From Rhizobium oryzihabitans (GTDB lineage Bacteria > Pseudomonadota > Alphaproteobacteria > Rhizobiales > Rhizobiaceae): 64,000 nt of DNA. Location: contig NZ_CP048635.1 in assembly GCF_010669145.1 (NCBI RefSeq), forward strand, positions 1,303,501 to 1,367,500. Direction: 5' to 3'. The position numbers were made by a program, and so were the translations under genes. Below are positions 20,304 to 29,992 of the stretch, piece by piece. The notes under the pieces were generated by a model, which worked only from the letters and a program-made list of their open reading frames with translations, did no database searches and was not told the origin of the DNA. How positions within the stretch are numbered: position 1 is the first letter of the stretch; every line of letters starts with the position of its first letter.

Positions 20304-21134
20304 ATGGCAGCCAGACAGAGCGACGGCGAATACAGCGACAACAACGAAAACAAGGGTTTCTGGTCGATCGACTTCGACAATTCGCCCGTCATCGGCACGG
20401 CCATTCATGACGGTCATCGCATCCGCCCCGATATTGCCGATCTGATGGCGCTTTCCCCGGACGAACGCCTGCGGGAAGAAGATCCCTTTACCGGCGAAAT
20501 GATCGCGGGGATGACCAACCGCATCGTCGTCCATCATTCGCGTTTCGAAATCGATCTCAACCGTGCGGCCGACCAGGCAATCTACCTCAAGCCGGAGCAA
20601 TCCTGGGGACTGGAGGTCTGGAAACAGGAGCCGCCCGCGGCATCCATCCGCCAATCGCTCGATTTTCACGCCGACTATTACGCAATGCTTGAAACCGTTC
20701 TTTCAACGGTCGAACGGCGGCACGGTGCTTTCGTGGTACTGGACGTGCACAGCTATAATCATCGCCGGCAGGGTGCCGCCGCGCCGCCGACGGCCCAGGC
20801 GGAAGCGCCTGATATCAATATCGGCACCTTTTCCATGGACCGCAGCCGCTGGAGCGATGTCGTCAGCGCCGTTGGCCATCATTTTGCGTCAGCGACCATC
20901 GGCGGCCGCCGTCTCGATGTTCGCGAGAATGTGGCCTTTCAGGGCAAGGGAGAGCAGACACGGTTCATTCACGAGCGTTTTGCGCAGAACGGCTGTGCGA
21001 TTGCGGTGGAGTTCAAGAAATTCTTCATGGATGAATGGACCGGCAAACCGGACGTACGCGTGGTGTCGGATATTCGCGACACGATGGCCGCACTTCAGCC
21101 GGTTCTTGAAGAGTGCCTGAGGGCGCGGCGATGA
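20304..21134 (+). CDS. N-formylglutamate amidohydrolase family protein
   Basis: A 276-residue zinc-hydrolase-like protein of the N-formylglutamate amidohydrolase family. Motifs include TAIHDGHRI at the N-terminus, TNRIVVHHSRFEIDLNR, the catalytic-type VVLDVHSYNHRR and the C-terminal EFKKFFMDEWTG. It lies in a tight operon, its stop overlapping the next start by 4 bp (ATGA), with a QEGLA-motif protein and an ATP-grasp ligase. This context is not histidine degradation (no hut genes), so a role in removing or processing an amide-linked amino acid is more likely (inference). Confidence 0.88.
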   Translation: MAARQSDGEYSDNNENKGFWSIDFDNSPVIGTAIHDGHRIRPDIADLMALSPDERLREEDPFTGEMIAGMTNRIVVHHSRFEIDLNRAADQAIYLKPEQSWGLEVWKQEPPAASIRQSLDFHADYYAMLETVLSTVERRHGAFVVLDVHSYNHRRQGAAAPPTAQAEAPDINIGTFSMDRSRWSDVVSAVGHHFASATIGGRRLDVRENVAFQGKGEQTRFIHERFAQNGCAIAVEFKKFFMDEWTGKPDVRVVSDIRDTMAALQPVLEECLRARR

Positions 21135-23007
21135 ACCTCTCTTCCGCACGCAGCGAACCGTCACCGGTCGCCGATCTGGTAGACGATGTTGTCTCCTGTC
21201 TGGAAGCTGGCAAGGCGGTCCGTCGCGATGTCGGAAAGACTGGCAGGTTGCATATCGACCGGCCGTTGCCGTTTCTCTGCCTGCATCTGACTGGCGGTAC
21301 GAAGGATCTCGCGGCCCGCGACATCGCGTCTGCACATGCGTCCTATCTGATCGCATCGACCATTCAGGAGGCTGCGCCGCTGATTGAGGCCGTGGGTGCT
21401 GCCATGCGGCAACGCTTCGGCGCCTTCATGGTTCTCGATATCGGCGAACTGGAACATGACATTCTGCTCGCCGACGATTCGCCCTTTCTGCCGCATTATG
21501 AGGTTTCCGTCTCGGCGACGGACGAGCCCGAAACACAGAACGCCCGCCGTGTTTTCATCAAGGCGGTTTGCGACGCCGAAGTGCGGTTTCGCACGCCGCG
21601 CATCACCAGGCCAGAAGCGGCGGCGGATCCGATCCTTAGATTTCAGAATGCCGGCCTCGATTTCCCCTGCATCAGTGTCCGTTTTGCGCCGATCTACCGG
21701 CAACCGGAATCCGGCGCGGATTATCCCGGCCTGCGCGAGACGATGATTGCCGATATTTTCGATGCCGGTTTGCAGGCCTTCTCGTCATTCGCGGCCGGTA
21801 AAGATGCCCTCAAGGTCACCAGTCACCGGGCGCTCGGCCGCAAGGCTTTCGTCGATGCCGTCAGGCGCGCCGATCGCTCGATCGACGACATCGTCTCTTC
21901 CTTCGATTTTCTTCTGTCCGTCACGCCGATCAATGCCCGCCGGGCATTCGAGGAGTTTCGTGACGGCAGCTTTCAATATGCGCCGCGCCTGCTTTACCGG
22001 CCCTCGGCGTTGATGTCGAGGAACAGAAACGCAAGCTGTATTCCGTGGTTTTCGACCATCTGGAAGACCCGGTTCTTTATCATCTTTACCGGGAAAAGCA
22101 GCAGGAGATCGATCTGCAACTGACGATGCTCGCCAATCTGCATCGCCGCACGTTCACAGATTTCTCCCGCGCCCTTTACGGCGCCGTTGAACCCGCTCTT
22201 TTGACACTGGCGCTCAGCGTGCTTGCGGATTGCCCGCGCAAGGATGAGAGCGGCGAAATCGCCATGGTTGATTGTTATGCGGTCGCCAGAAAGTCGCGCG
22301 AGATGGTCGAGACCTATCTGGCGGAGGAGCCGGAATTCAAGGCCCGTGTCGAAATCAGGGACGACCTGCCACCCGGCCTGATGGTGACGGGCGAAAAACT
22401 GCTGATCTCGCGCCACACTGTCATGGAACAGCGCCGGGTCGAGGCGCTTCTCTCGCACGAGATAGGCGTGCATCTGCTCACCTATTTCAACGGTTCGTCT
22501 CAGGGCCTCAGGCTCTTTCGCACCGGACTTTCCGGTTACGAGGGCGTGCAGGAGGGGTTGGCGGTGCTGGCGGAGCACCTGGCCGGTGGCATGACACGCG
22601 AGCGCCTGCGGCTGATCGCCGGCCGCGTCGTCGGCTGCGCCGCCATGCTGGACGGCGCGACTTTCGTTGAGACGTTCCGGATCATGACCCGGGATCACGG
22701 TTTCGACGAGGCCGGCGCCTTCAACATGGTGCTGCGCATCTATCGGGGCGGTGGTCTTTCGAAGGACGCAATTTATCTGCGCGGACTGGCAGAGGTGCTG
22801 GAACACCTGCGCAAGGGCGGCGCGCTCGATCCATTCTGGATGGGCAAGATCGCCGCCGCCCATTTCCCGGTGATGCAGGAGCTTGCCTTGCGCGGCCTCC
22901 TGCGTCCGCCGGGCGTACGCCCCGCTTTTCTGCTGCCAGCCAAGGCCAATGAGCGGCTGGAAAAGATCCGGGCGGGATTATCCATCGCCGAACTGGCGAC
23001 ACTATAA
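21131..23007 (+). pseudogene. Frameshifted QEGLA-motif protein (flavohemoglobin expression-modulating, DUF1704 metallopeptidase-like)
   Basis: One gene split by a one-base loss at the C-run 22001-22003: codons for residues 1-290 are in one frame, ending YAPRLLYRP, and the protein continues one base back as LGVDVEEQKRKLYSVV. Restoring one C gives 625 residues, the family's usual size. The C-terminal half has the HEIGVH zinc motif (22456-22473) and the QEGLA motif (22549-22563) that define the family. DUF1704 also contains human MATCAP, a tubulin tyrosine carboxypeptidase. It overlaps the upstream gene and precedes an ATP-grasp gene by 18 bp. The shift may be a sequencing error. Confidence 0.85.
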
Positions 23008-23025
23008 CATGACAGGAGGGGCTAC

Positions 23026-24072
23026 ATGCGTATCGCATTTTTCGTCAATTCCATCGAAACCGAGGGACCGAATTTCGCTACCGGGCTTATGGCCATGGCT
23101 GCGCTCAATCGCGGCCATGAGGTGGTCTATCTGACGCCTGGTGATTTCACCTTGCGGTCGGACGACAGTCTGACCATTCATGCCTCTGTGCTGCCGAAGG
23201 CAAAGTACAAGAAGGCCGACGCTTTCCATGCCGCCCTTCAGGACAAGTCGCTGGAGCGGCGCACGATGGATGTGGAGGAAATCGACGCGCTGATGCTGCG
23301 CAACGACCCTTCGCTTGACCAGACGACCAGGCCTTGGGCGGTGCATGCCGGCATTCTGTTCGGCCGGCTTGCCGAACAACGGGGCGTCGTGGTGCTGAAC
23401 GATCCCGAAGGTTTGGCGCTTGCGCAGAACAAACTCTATTTCCAGAGCTTCCCCGAAATCGTCCGTCCGACCACGATCATCTCGCGCAATGTCGATGAAA
23501 TCCGCGCATTCGCCGATGCTCATCCCAAGGGTGTCATCGTCAAGCCGCTTCAGGGTTCAGGCGGCAAGAATGTCTTCAAGATCGGCTCCAGCAAGGAGGC
23601 CAATCTCAACCAGATTTTCGAGGCCGTCAGTCTCGAGGGCTATCTGATAGCGCAGGCTTATCTGCCGGCCGCCAAGGATGGCGATGTCCGTTTCTTCATG
23701 ATGAATGGCAGGCCGCTGATGCGCGACGGAAAATATGCCGCACTTCGCCGCGTGCCGGCAAAAGGCGATCTGCGCTCCAACATTCACGCCAAAGGCACCG
23801 CCGAGGCGGTGAAAGTGACCGACGAGATCGTGGCGCTTGCCGAAATGATGCGGCCGAAGCTGGTGGAAGACGGCATGTTTCTGGTCGGGCTCGATATCGT
23901 CGGCGACAAGATACTGGAGGTGAACGTGTTTTCGCCGGGCGGTCTCTCTAACATCCTCGAACTCACCGATGTCGATTTCAGCGATACGATCATAGAGTCT
24001 ATAGAGACAAAAGTTGCCATGCAGAGCGCGTCCGGCGGCATGCTCTCCAATCGCCTGCTGGCGACGCTTTGA
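23026..24072 (+). CDS. GshB-like ATP-grasp ligase
   Basis: A 348-residue protein related to glutathione synthase and RimK. It has the N-terminal substrate domain (MRIAFFVNSIETEGPNF), the ATP-binding lysine motif VIVKPLQGSGGKNVFKI near residue 175 and the metal-binding DIVGDKILEVNVFSPGG with Glu and Asn near residue 300. Enzymes of this fold form amide bonds using ATP through an acyl-phosphate. True glutathione synthase is normally encoded elsewhere and near different genes. Here it is third in an operon with two predicted amide hydrolases, so another acceptor is likely (inference). It ends 1 bp before the convergent epimerase. Confidence 0.88.
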   Translation: MRIAFFVNSIETEGPNFATGLMAMAALNRGHEVVYLTPGDFTLRSDDSLTIHASVLPKAKYKKADAFHAALQDKSLERRTMDVEEIDALMLRNDPSLDQTTRPWAVHAGILFGRLAEQRGVVVLNDPEGLALAQNKLYFQSFPEIVRPTTIISRNVDEIRAFADAHPKGVIVKPLQGSGGKNVFKIGSSKEANLNQIFEAVSLEGYLIAQAYLPAAKDGDVRFFMMNGRPLMRDGKYAALRRVPAKGDLRSNIHAKGTAEAVKVTDEIVALAEMMRPKLVEDGMFLVGLDIVGDKILEVNVFSPGGLSNILELTDVDFSDTIIESIETKVAMQSASGGMLSNRLLATL

Positions 24073-24073
24073 G

Positions 24074-25095
24074 TCATTCGCGCAGTTCCGTCGAGCGCAT
24101 CTCACGATACCAGGCGACGAGGGCCTTGATGCCCTCTTCGACCGGGGTTTGCGGCACGTAGCCGGTCAGGGCTCTTAAAAGATCGGGCGAGGCGAAGGTG
24201 CGGGGAACGTCTCCCTGCTGCATGGGCAGCATGTTGCGGATAGCCGGCCTGCCCACCGCTTTTTCGACCGTTTCGACAAAGTGCATCAGTTCCACCGGCT
24301 GGCCGCCGCCAATATTGACGATACGGAAGGGGGCATGGTGCGACAGCGTGTCGGTCACGCCTTCCTGCGTCACCCGGTTTTCCTCGGACGGGACGATCTC
24401 ACTCAGCCGGACGATGCCCTCCACCAGATCGTCAATATAGGTGAAGTCGCGGCTCATATTGCCTTCGCCGTAAATATCGATCGGCTGGCCGTTCGATATG
24501 GCATCGACGAATTTGATCGGAGCCATGTCCGGCCGTCCCAGGGTCCGTAGACGGTGAAGAAGCGGAAGGCCGTGGTGGGCAATTTGTGGAGATGGGCATA
24601 GCTATGCGCCATCAGTTCCATCGATTTTTTGGTGGCCGCATAAAGCGTCATCGGCTCATCGGCCTTGTCGCTTTCCGCAAAGGGTATTTTTTCGTTGGCG
24701 CCGTAGATGGAGGAGGTCGAGGCCAGCATCAGGTGTTTGACACGCAGGTTCTTGGCAAGCTCCAGCATGTTCCACGATCCGATGAGATTGGAATCGATAT
24801 AGGCGCGTGGATTTTCAAGGCTGTAGCGGACACCCGCCTGTGCTGCGAGGTGAATGATGATTTCCGGTTCGGCGGCCTCCGCTGCCCGCTTCAGGGCGTC
24901 CACGTCTTCCAGCATGCCGATCTCGGCCCTGAAACCATTGGAGCGGGAAAGGATGGCGTGGCGTTTTTCTTTCAGGCTGACGTCGTAATATTTCGTCATG
25001 CCGTCAAAACCGGTCACGAAGTGGCCGGCATCCAGAAGCCGCTTGGCAACGTAAAAACCGATGAAGCCCGCGGTGCCCGTAACCAGATAACGCAT
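24074..25095 (-). pseudogene. Frameshifted NAD-dependent epimerase (UDP-glucuronate 4-epimerase-like)
   Basis: Residues 1-about 192 ([20 protein letters not shown] to [10 protein letters not shown]) and the rest ([17 protein letters not shown] onward) are in different frames, joined at a G-run (plus-strand CCC at 24537-24539) that is one base short. Restored, it is 340 residues, the length of LpsL-type UDP-glucuronate 4-epimerases. The GxxGxxG motif and the YAATK catalytic motif are present. It lies 87 bp downstream of UDP-glucose dehydrogenase, so the two would make UDP-galacturonate for surface polysaccharide. The frameshift is probably a sequencing artefact. Confidence 0.85.
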
Positions 25096-25182
25096 GATGA
25101 TTATATCCCGAATCCGTTGGTGCGTTTGCCGTCGAACCGGAAAGCGCGAAAACCTTTTAAGTGAAATGCCGAAGGCGAAACT

Positions 25183-26514
25183 TTATAGTTCTTTGCCGGA
25201 ACTGCTCTCGTGCGGACGGCCAACCGCAGCATAGATGAAGCCATGTGCGGCGACTTCATCCTTGCGGTAAATATTGCGCAGATCGACCAATACAGGGCTC
25301 TTCATGATCGCTTTCAGGCGCGGCAGGTCGAGCGCGCGGAACTGGTTCCATTCCGTCACGATGACGACGGCGTCAGCATCTTCCGCAGCCTCGTAAGGAC
25401 CCGTCGCATATTCGATATCCTCCATGATATGGCGGGCATTCGCCATGCCTTCCGGATCATAGCCCACCACCCGGGCGCCACCATCCTGCAGGGTCTGGAT
25501 GATGGCGATTGCCGGGCTGTCGCGCATATCGTCGGTGTTCGGTTTGAAGGTCAGACCGAGCACCGCGATCTTCTTGCCGCGCACGTCGCCGCCCACCGCG
25601 TTGATGACCTTGCGGCCCATGGCGCGCTTGCGGTTGTCGTTGATGGCGATGGTGGTTTCGATCAGCCGCACCGGGGCGTCATAGTCCTGCGCGGTCTTGG
25701 CGAGCGCCAGCGTATCCTTGGGAAAACAGGAGCCGCCATAACCGGGGCCGGCATGCAGGAACTTGGAGCCGATGCGGCCATCAAGGCCGATGCCGCGCGA
25801 CACGTCCTGAACATTGGCGCCAACCTTTTCACACAGATCCGCCATTTCGTTGATGAAGGTGATCTTCATCGCCAGAAAGGCGTTGGCGGCATATTTGATC
25901 AGTTCCGACGTGCGTCTCGTGGTGAAGAGCAGCGGCGACTGGTTGAGATAGAGTGGACGGTAAACCTCGGTCATGACCGGGCGCGCGCGCTCATCCGAAA
26001 GGCCGACGACGATGCGGTCCGGCCGCTTGAAATCCTCGATGGCCGCACCCTCGCGCAGGAATTCCGGATTGGAGACCACGGCGAAATCGGCCGACGGATT
26101 TTCCTCGTGAATGATGCGCTCCACCTCGTCGCCCGTGCCGACGGGAACGGTGGATTTCGTGACGATAACGGTAAAACCATCAAGCGAATGGGCGATTTCT
26201 TTCGCCGCAGCGTAGACGTAACCGAGATCGGCGTGGCCATCGCCACGCCGTGAGGGCGTGCCAACAGCGATGAAGACGACATCGGCATTGGCGACCGCGG
26301 AAGAAAGATCGGTGGTGAAGCTCAGACGGCCGGCCTTGGCATTATTCGCGACGATTGTCTCCAGACCCGGTTCGAAGATCGGAATATGGCCGCTTTTCAG
26401 CGCTTCGATCTTTTCCGGCATCTTGTCGACGCAGATCACGTCATGGCCGAAATCGGCAAAACATGCGCCTGAAACAAGACCGACATAACCGGCACCGATC
26501 ATCACTATCCGCAT
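25183..26514 (-). CDS. UDP-glucose 6-dehydrogenase
   Basis: A 443-residue enzyme with the N-terminal NAD motif GAGYVGLVSGACFADFGHDV, the catalytic cysteine segment GPGYGGSCFPKDTLAL near residue 260 and the C-terminal GLTFKPNTDDMRDSPAI motif. It oxidises UDP-glucose twice to UDP-glucuronate. It is upstream of the UDP-glucuronate epimerase on the same strand. In rhizobia this enzyme (RkpK/Ugd type) feeds lipopolysaccharide and capsule synthesis. Confidence 0.95.
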   Translation of the reverse strand: MRIVMIGAGYVGLVSGACFADFGHDVICVDKMPEKIEALKSGHIPIFEPGLETIVANNAKAGRLSFTTDLSSAVANADVVFIAVGTPSRRGDGHADLGYVYAAAKEIAHSLDGFTVIVTKSTVPVGTGDEVERIIHEENPSADFAVVSNPEFLREGAAIEDFKRPDRIVVGLSDERARPVMTEVYRPLYLNQSPLLFTTRRTSELIKYAANAFLAMKITFINEMADLCEKVGANVQDVSRGIGLDGRIGSKFLHAGPGYGGSCFPKDTLALAKTAQDYDAPVRLIETTIAINDNRKRAMGRKVINAVGGDVRGKKIAVLGLTFKPNTDDMRDSPAIAIIQTLQDGGARVVGYDPEGMANARHIMEDIEYATGPYEAAEDADAVVIVTEWNQFRALDLPRLKAIMKSPVLVDLRNIYRKDEVAAHGFIYAAVGRPHESSSGKEL

Positions 26515-26891
26515 TCTTCTTCCTTTCGGTTCGTGAGGCGATGTTCGCGCAGCAAGCTTGAGGCGAAATCAGCGGGTGCAATCACACCACAATGTTTAGC
26601 CGCCTTCGCGCTTGCCGCCAAGCGTCACGATCAACACGGGCTAACCTCTTTCCATGACGGTGATGTGATGGCGGCGGCGGGACAAATTTGCCGCACCTTG
26701 CAGCCATTTGCATCGGTTGGGTTCAATCGGGCAATTTTGCCGTTTTTCCGGCTTGCACTCATAGGTAGCCGGGTCTAGCCATAGGGTGAGGATCAAATCT
26801 GCCAGACTGTCTGTCCCTTTAAGGGGCGTCCGGGTTGCTTTACGCAGCCGGAGTGCGCTTTGCATTCCGGTCGGTGTTCGGGGAAGTTCAA
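26515..26891. other. 377-bp gene-free divergent region
   Basis: This stretch separates UDP-glucose dehydrogenase and the DMT transporter and must hold both promoters. The only structure I see is a 9-bp hairpin with one G-T pair at 26848-26870 (arms CCGGAGTGC and GCATTCCGG), 22 bp before the DMT start, which could be a leader element. No convincing ORF, tRNA or EcfG motif was found. Confidence 0.5.
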
Positions 26892-27779
26892 ATGCAAAAG
26901 GGTTTTCTGCTCGGTCTGTTCGCTTATGCGAGCTTTTCCTGGGGCGATGCCACGATCAAGTCGCTTGGATCACAGGTCAGCGTTTTCGAGATCGGCTTCT
27001 TCAGCATATTGTTTTCCGGCATCTTCATCTTCTTCAGCAAACCCCGCGAAGAAAGGTGGCGTGAATTCTGGCGCATGAGCCGTCCCTTCGCCGTGCACGG
27101 CCGGGCGATCTCGGGTCTGTTTGCCGGTATTCTCGGCATTTACGCCTTCACCACCATTCCCTTGGCGGAAGCCTATGCGCTGATCTTCCTGTCGCCGCTC
27201 TTCGTCACCGTGCTGTCGGCCGTTGTCCTCAAGGAAGATATCGGGCCGTGGCGCTGGGCGGCGGTTCTGGCCGGCATCGTCGGCGTCATTCTTGTCGTGC
27301 GGCCCGGCTTCAAGACGCTGGAACTCGGGCATTTCGCCGCGATCGGTGTTGCATTTCTGGCAGCCATGACCATCGTTTTGCTGCGCTCGCTGGCGGGTAA
27401 GGAAAAGCGCACCTCGATCATGGGCGTGCTGTTGATCTACGGTCTCACCTTCAACGGCCTTGCCTCCATCCCTGAATTCGTCATGCCCAATCTGCACCAG
27501 CTTGTTGCCTTTGCCTTCATCGGGCTTTGCACGGCAACGGGACAGATAACGCTTCTGGTGGCAACCCGCATCGCGCCGGCGAGCCAGATCGCGCCGTCGC
27601 ATTATTCGCAAATCCTCTGGGCCGTCGCGATCGGCATGGCCTTCTTCCACGAATATCCGGATGCGATTGCCGTTCTCGGTCTCGCCGTCATTGCGGCCTC
27701 GGGACTGCTGACGATGATCCGTGAAAAGGTGAGGCTTGGCACCGTGCGCTGGAACCCGTTTTTCCGCAATCGTCTCTGA
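26892..27779 (+). CDS. DMT family transporter (EamA)
   Basis: A 295-residue membrane protein starting at MQKGFLLGLFAYASFSWGDA; an upstream in-frame start at 26835 has no better ribosome-binding site. There are ten predicted hydrophobic helices in two EamA repeats, with the typical first-repeat end PLAEAYALIFLSPLFVTVLSAVVLKE and second-repeat IAPSHYSQILWAVAIG. Members export or import small metabolites; the substrate is unknown. A single gene, divergent from UDP-glucose dehydrogenase. Confidence 0.9.
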   Translation: MQKGFLLGLFAYASFSWGDATIKSLGSQVSVFEIGFFSILFSGIFIFFSKPREERWREFWRMSRPFAVHGRAISGLFAGILGIYAFTTIPLAEAYALIFLSPLFVTVLSAVVLKEDIGPWRWAAVLAGIVGVILVVRPGFKTLELGHFAAIGVAFLAAMTIVLLRSLAGKEKRTSIMGVLLIYGLTFNGLASIPEFVMPNLHQLVAFAFIGLCTATGQITLLVATRIAPASQIAPSHYSQILWAVAIGMAFFHEYPDAIAVLGLAVIAASGLLTMIREKVRLGTVRWNPFFRNRL

Positions 27780-27894
27780 CTCTTTCGCCGTTATCGTGAT
27801 GATCGGAAACAGTGCGTCAACCGAAGCGCGGCTTGCGGGGTGGCCGCAGGCGGCTCCATAAGGCTTTTCATCTTTAGATGAATGGAGAGCCTAA

Positions 27895-28872
27895 ATGCTC
27901 GTTGATGGAAAATGGACGGCCGAGTGGCATCCCGTGCAGGCGACCGACAGGAAGGGTGGCTTCGTTCGCCAGACATCCGGTTTCCGCAACTGGGTGACGC
28001 CTGATGGTTCGGTTGGCCCGACGGGTGAGGGCGGTTTCAAAGCTGAGGCCAGGCGCTATCACCTCTATGTCGCGCTGATATGCCCATGGGCATCGCGCAC
28101 GCTGATCGGCCGCAAACTCAAGAAGCTGGAAGAGGTGATTTCGGTTTCCGTGGTCGAGCCGGCGCTTTCCGATGAGGGCTGGAGGTTCGGCGATTATCCG
28201 GGCTCGGGACGCGACGGGCTGAATGGCTTCACCTATATGCACGAGGCCTATACCAGCGCCGATCCGCACTATACCGGTCGTGCCACCGTTCCCGTGTTGT
28301 GGGACAAAAAAACGAAAACCATCGTCAACAACGAATCCGCCGATATTCTGCGCATGCTGAATTCCGGCTTCGGCGATCTGGCCGATAATGACGTCGACCT
28401 TTATCCGCAAGATTTGCGGGGCGAGATCGATGCCCTCAACGACCACATCTATCCGCGCCTCAACAACGGTGTCTACAGAACCGGTTTCGCCACCACCCAG
28501 CTTGCCTATGAGGAAGCCTTCGCCGAGGTCTTCGCGACACTTCAGGAACTGGAAACCCGCCTCGCATCAGGCGGACCTTTCCTCTTCGGAGATCGCCTGA
28601 CAGAAACGGATGTCCGGCTTTTCGTGACGCTGGTGCGTTTCGATGCTGCCTATTACGGCCTGTTCAAGTGCAATCTTCGCCGTATTGCCGATTATCCTGC
28701 CCTGCAGGCTTATATGATGCGGGTGCTGACTGTTCCGGGCGTGCGCGACACGGTGAATATCGACCACATCAAGCGCGGTTATTATTCGATCAAGGCGCTC
28801 AATCCGACCCGGATCGTGCCGGTCGGTCCCGATCTTCCGGGGCTTGACGAGGTTTCCGCGGGAACTGTGTGA
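27895..28872 (+). CDS. Glutathionyl-hydroquinone reductase-like glutathione S-transferase
   Basis: A 325-residue protein of the Xi-class/ECM4 (YqjG) type. The LICPWASRTL motif near residue 63 holds the catalytic cysteine in a CPWA context, which is diagnostic for glutathionyl-hydroquinone reductases, and the all-alpha C-terminal domain contains the expected VRLFVTLVRFDAAYYGLFKCN segment. It reduces glutathionyl-hydroquinones in the cytoplasm. The stop is 4 bp from the convergent LysR gene. Confidence 0.9.
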   Translation: MLVDGKWTAEWHPVQATDRKGGFVRQTSGFRNWVTPDGSVGPTGEGGFKAEARRYHLYVALICPWASRTLIGRKLKKLEEVISVSVVEPALSDEGWRFGDYPGSGRDGLNGFTYMHEAYTSADPHYTGRATVPVLWDKKTKTIVNNESADILRMLNSGFGDLADNDVDLYPQDLRGEIDALNDHIYPRLNNGVYRTGFATTQLAYEEAFAEVFATLQELETRLASGGPFLFGDRLTETDVRLFVTLVRFDAAYYGLFKCNLRRIADYPALQAYMMRVLTVPGVRDTVNIDHIKRGYYSIKALNPTRIVPVGPDLPGLDEVSAGTV

Positions 28873-28876
28873 ATCT

Positions 28877-29779
28877 CTAAGCCGGCTTGCCGACCTGATC
28901 GAGAAGCCATGCCTGGAAGGCGCGGGCAAGGACATTGTCCTGCCGCCCTTCCGGCAGGGCAACGTAATAGCTCTTGTCGGTTTGCAGGGGGATATCGAAG
29001 ACGATTTCGAGGCGGCCGGAGACGAGTTCCGCCTCGATCAGATATTTCGGCAAGAGGGCAAAACCGATGCCGCTTATGGCCGCTTCAATGATCATCGAAA
29101 ACTGGTCGAAACGGCTGCCCTTATAGGCATTCTCTGCCGTTACCCCGTTCATCTCCAGCCATTCCGTCCACAGTTTCGGGCGCGTGGTCACATGCAACAA
29201 TGGCTGCCGGTTGAAATCGCCGGGCTCTCTCATTCCTGCGCGCTGAAGCAGAGTGGGGCTGGCGACCGGCACGATCACCTCATTGCATAAAAAGGTGCAG
29301 GTGCCGTGTGCCCAGACCGGTTGGCCGTAATGAATGGCGAGGTCGAAACCTTCCTCGTCGAAATCGAAGGGGTGCGAGCGCGAGCCGATGGTGATCGTCA
29401 TGTCCGGATTGGCATCGATGAAGCGGTGCAGACGTGGCATCAGCCAGCGGCTGCCAAACGTTGGCAGAGTGGCGACGGAAAGCGAGGCGTGCGATGTTCC
29501 GGCCGAAACCGCGCGCACCATCAGCTGTTCGGATTGCTGCAGCAGGCGCCGCACATCGGGCAGAAATTTACGGCCCGCTTCCGATAAGACGACGCGCCGG
29601 CGGATGCGTTCGAAAAGCTGCATCCCGGTCTGGGCCTCGAGTTCGCCGATCTGCCGGCTGACGGCGCTTTGCGTGAGGTTGAGTTCTTCCGCCGCACGGG
29701 TAAAATTCCCATGCCTTGCAGCACACTCGAAAGCTTGCAGGGTGACGATGTCAGGGACCAGTCTTCTGCGCGGATCCAT
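28877..29779 (-). CDS. LysR family transcriptional regulator
   Basis: A 300-residue regulator with an N-terminal helix-turn-helix (FTRAAEELNLTQSAVSRQIGELE, about residues 24-46) and a GcvA-like effector domain. It is divergent from the ALDH7-type dehydrogenase starting at 29993, which it probably controls (inference from arrangement). Its 3' end is nearly adjacent to the convergent glutathione transferase gene. Confidence 0.92.
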   Translation of the reverse strand: MDPRRRLVPDIVTLQAFECAARHGNFTRAAEELNLTQSAVSRQIGELEAQTGMQLFERIRRRVVLSEAGRKFLPDVRRLLQQSEQLMVRAVSAGTSHASLSVATLPTFGSRWLMPRLHRFIDANPDMTITIGSRSHPFDFDEEGFDLAIHYGQPVWAHGTCTFLCNEVIVPVASPTLLQRAGMREPGDFNRQPLLHVTTRPKLWTEWLEMNGVTAENAYKGSRFDQFSMIIEAAISGIGFALLPKYLIEAELVSGRLEIVFDIPLQTDKSYYVALPEGRQDNVLARAFQAWLLDQVGKPA

Positions 29780-29992
29780 ACCATTCTCGCATCAACTTAC
29801 CCGCTTTCCTCATTGGAAAAGGGTCATTATGCCCATATATGATTACGGGAAAGAATGGAATGGTGTTTTGCCGGTTGCGGCGGAGGCCGTTTCACAGAAT
29901 GACAAATTCGGGGAAAGAACAGCGACGGGAGTTGAAAGAGCCGTATCAAAAACGGCCTTTCCTCCCCTTTGAGCCAAAAAGGACAATTGGAC

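Noticed and set aside
23026..24072. Calling the ATP-grasp gene the strain's glutathione synthase
   Set aside because: It resembles GshB, but the operon with two amide hydrolases is not a glutathione context, so I kept a neutral name.
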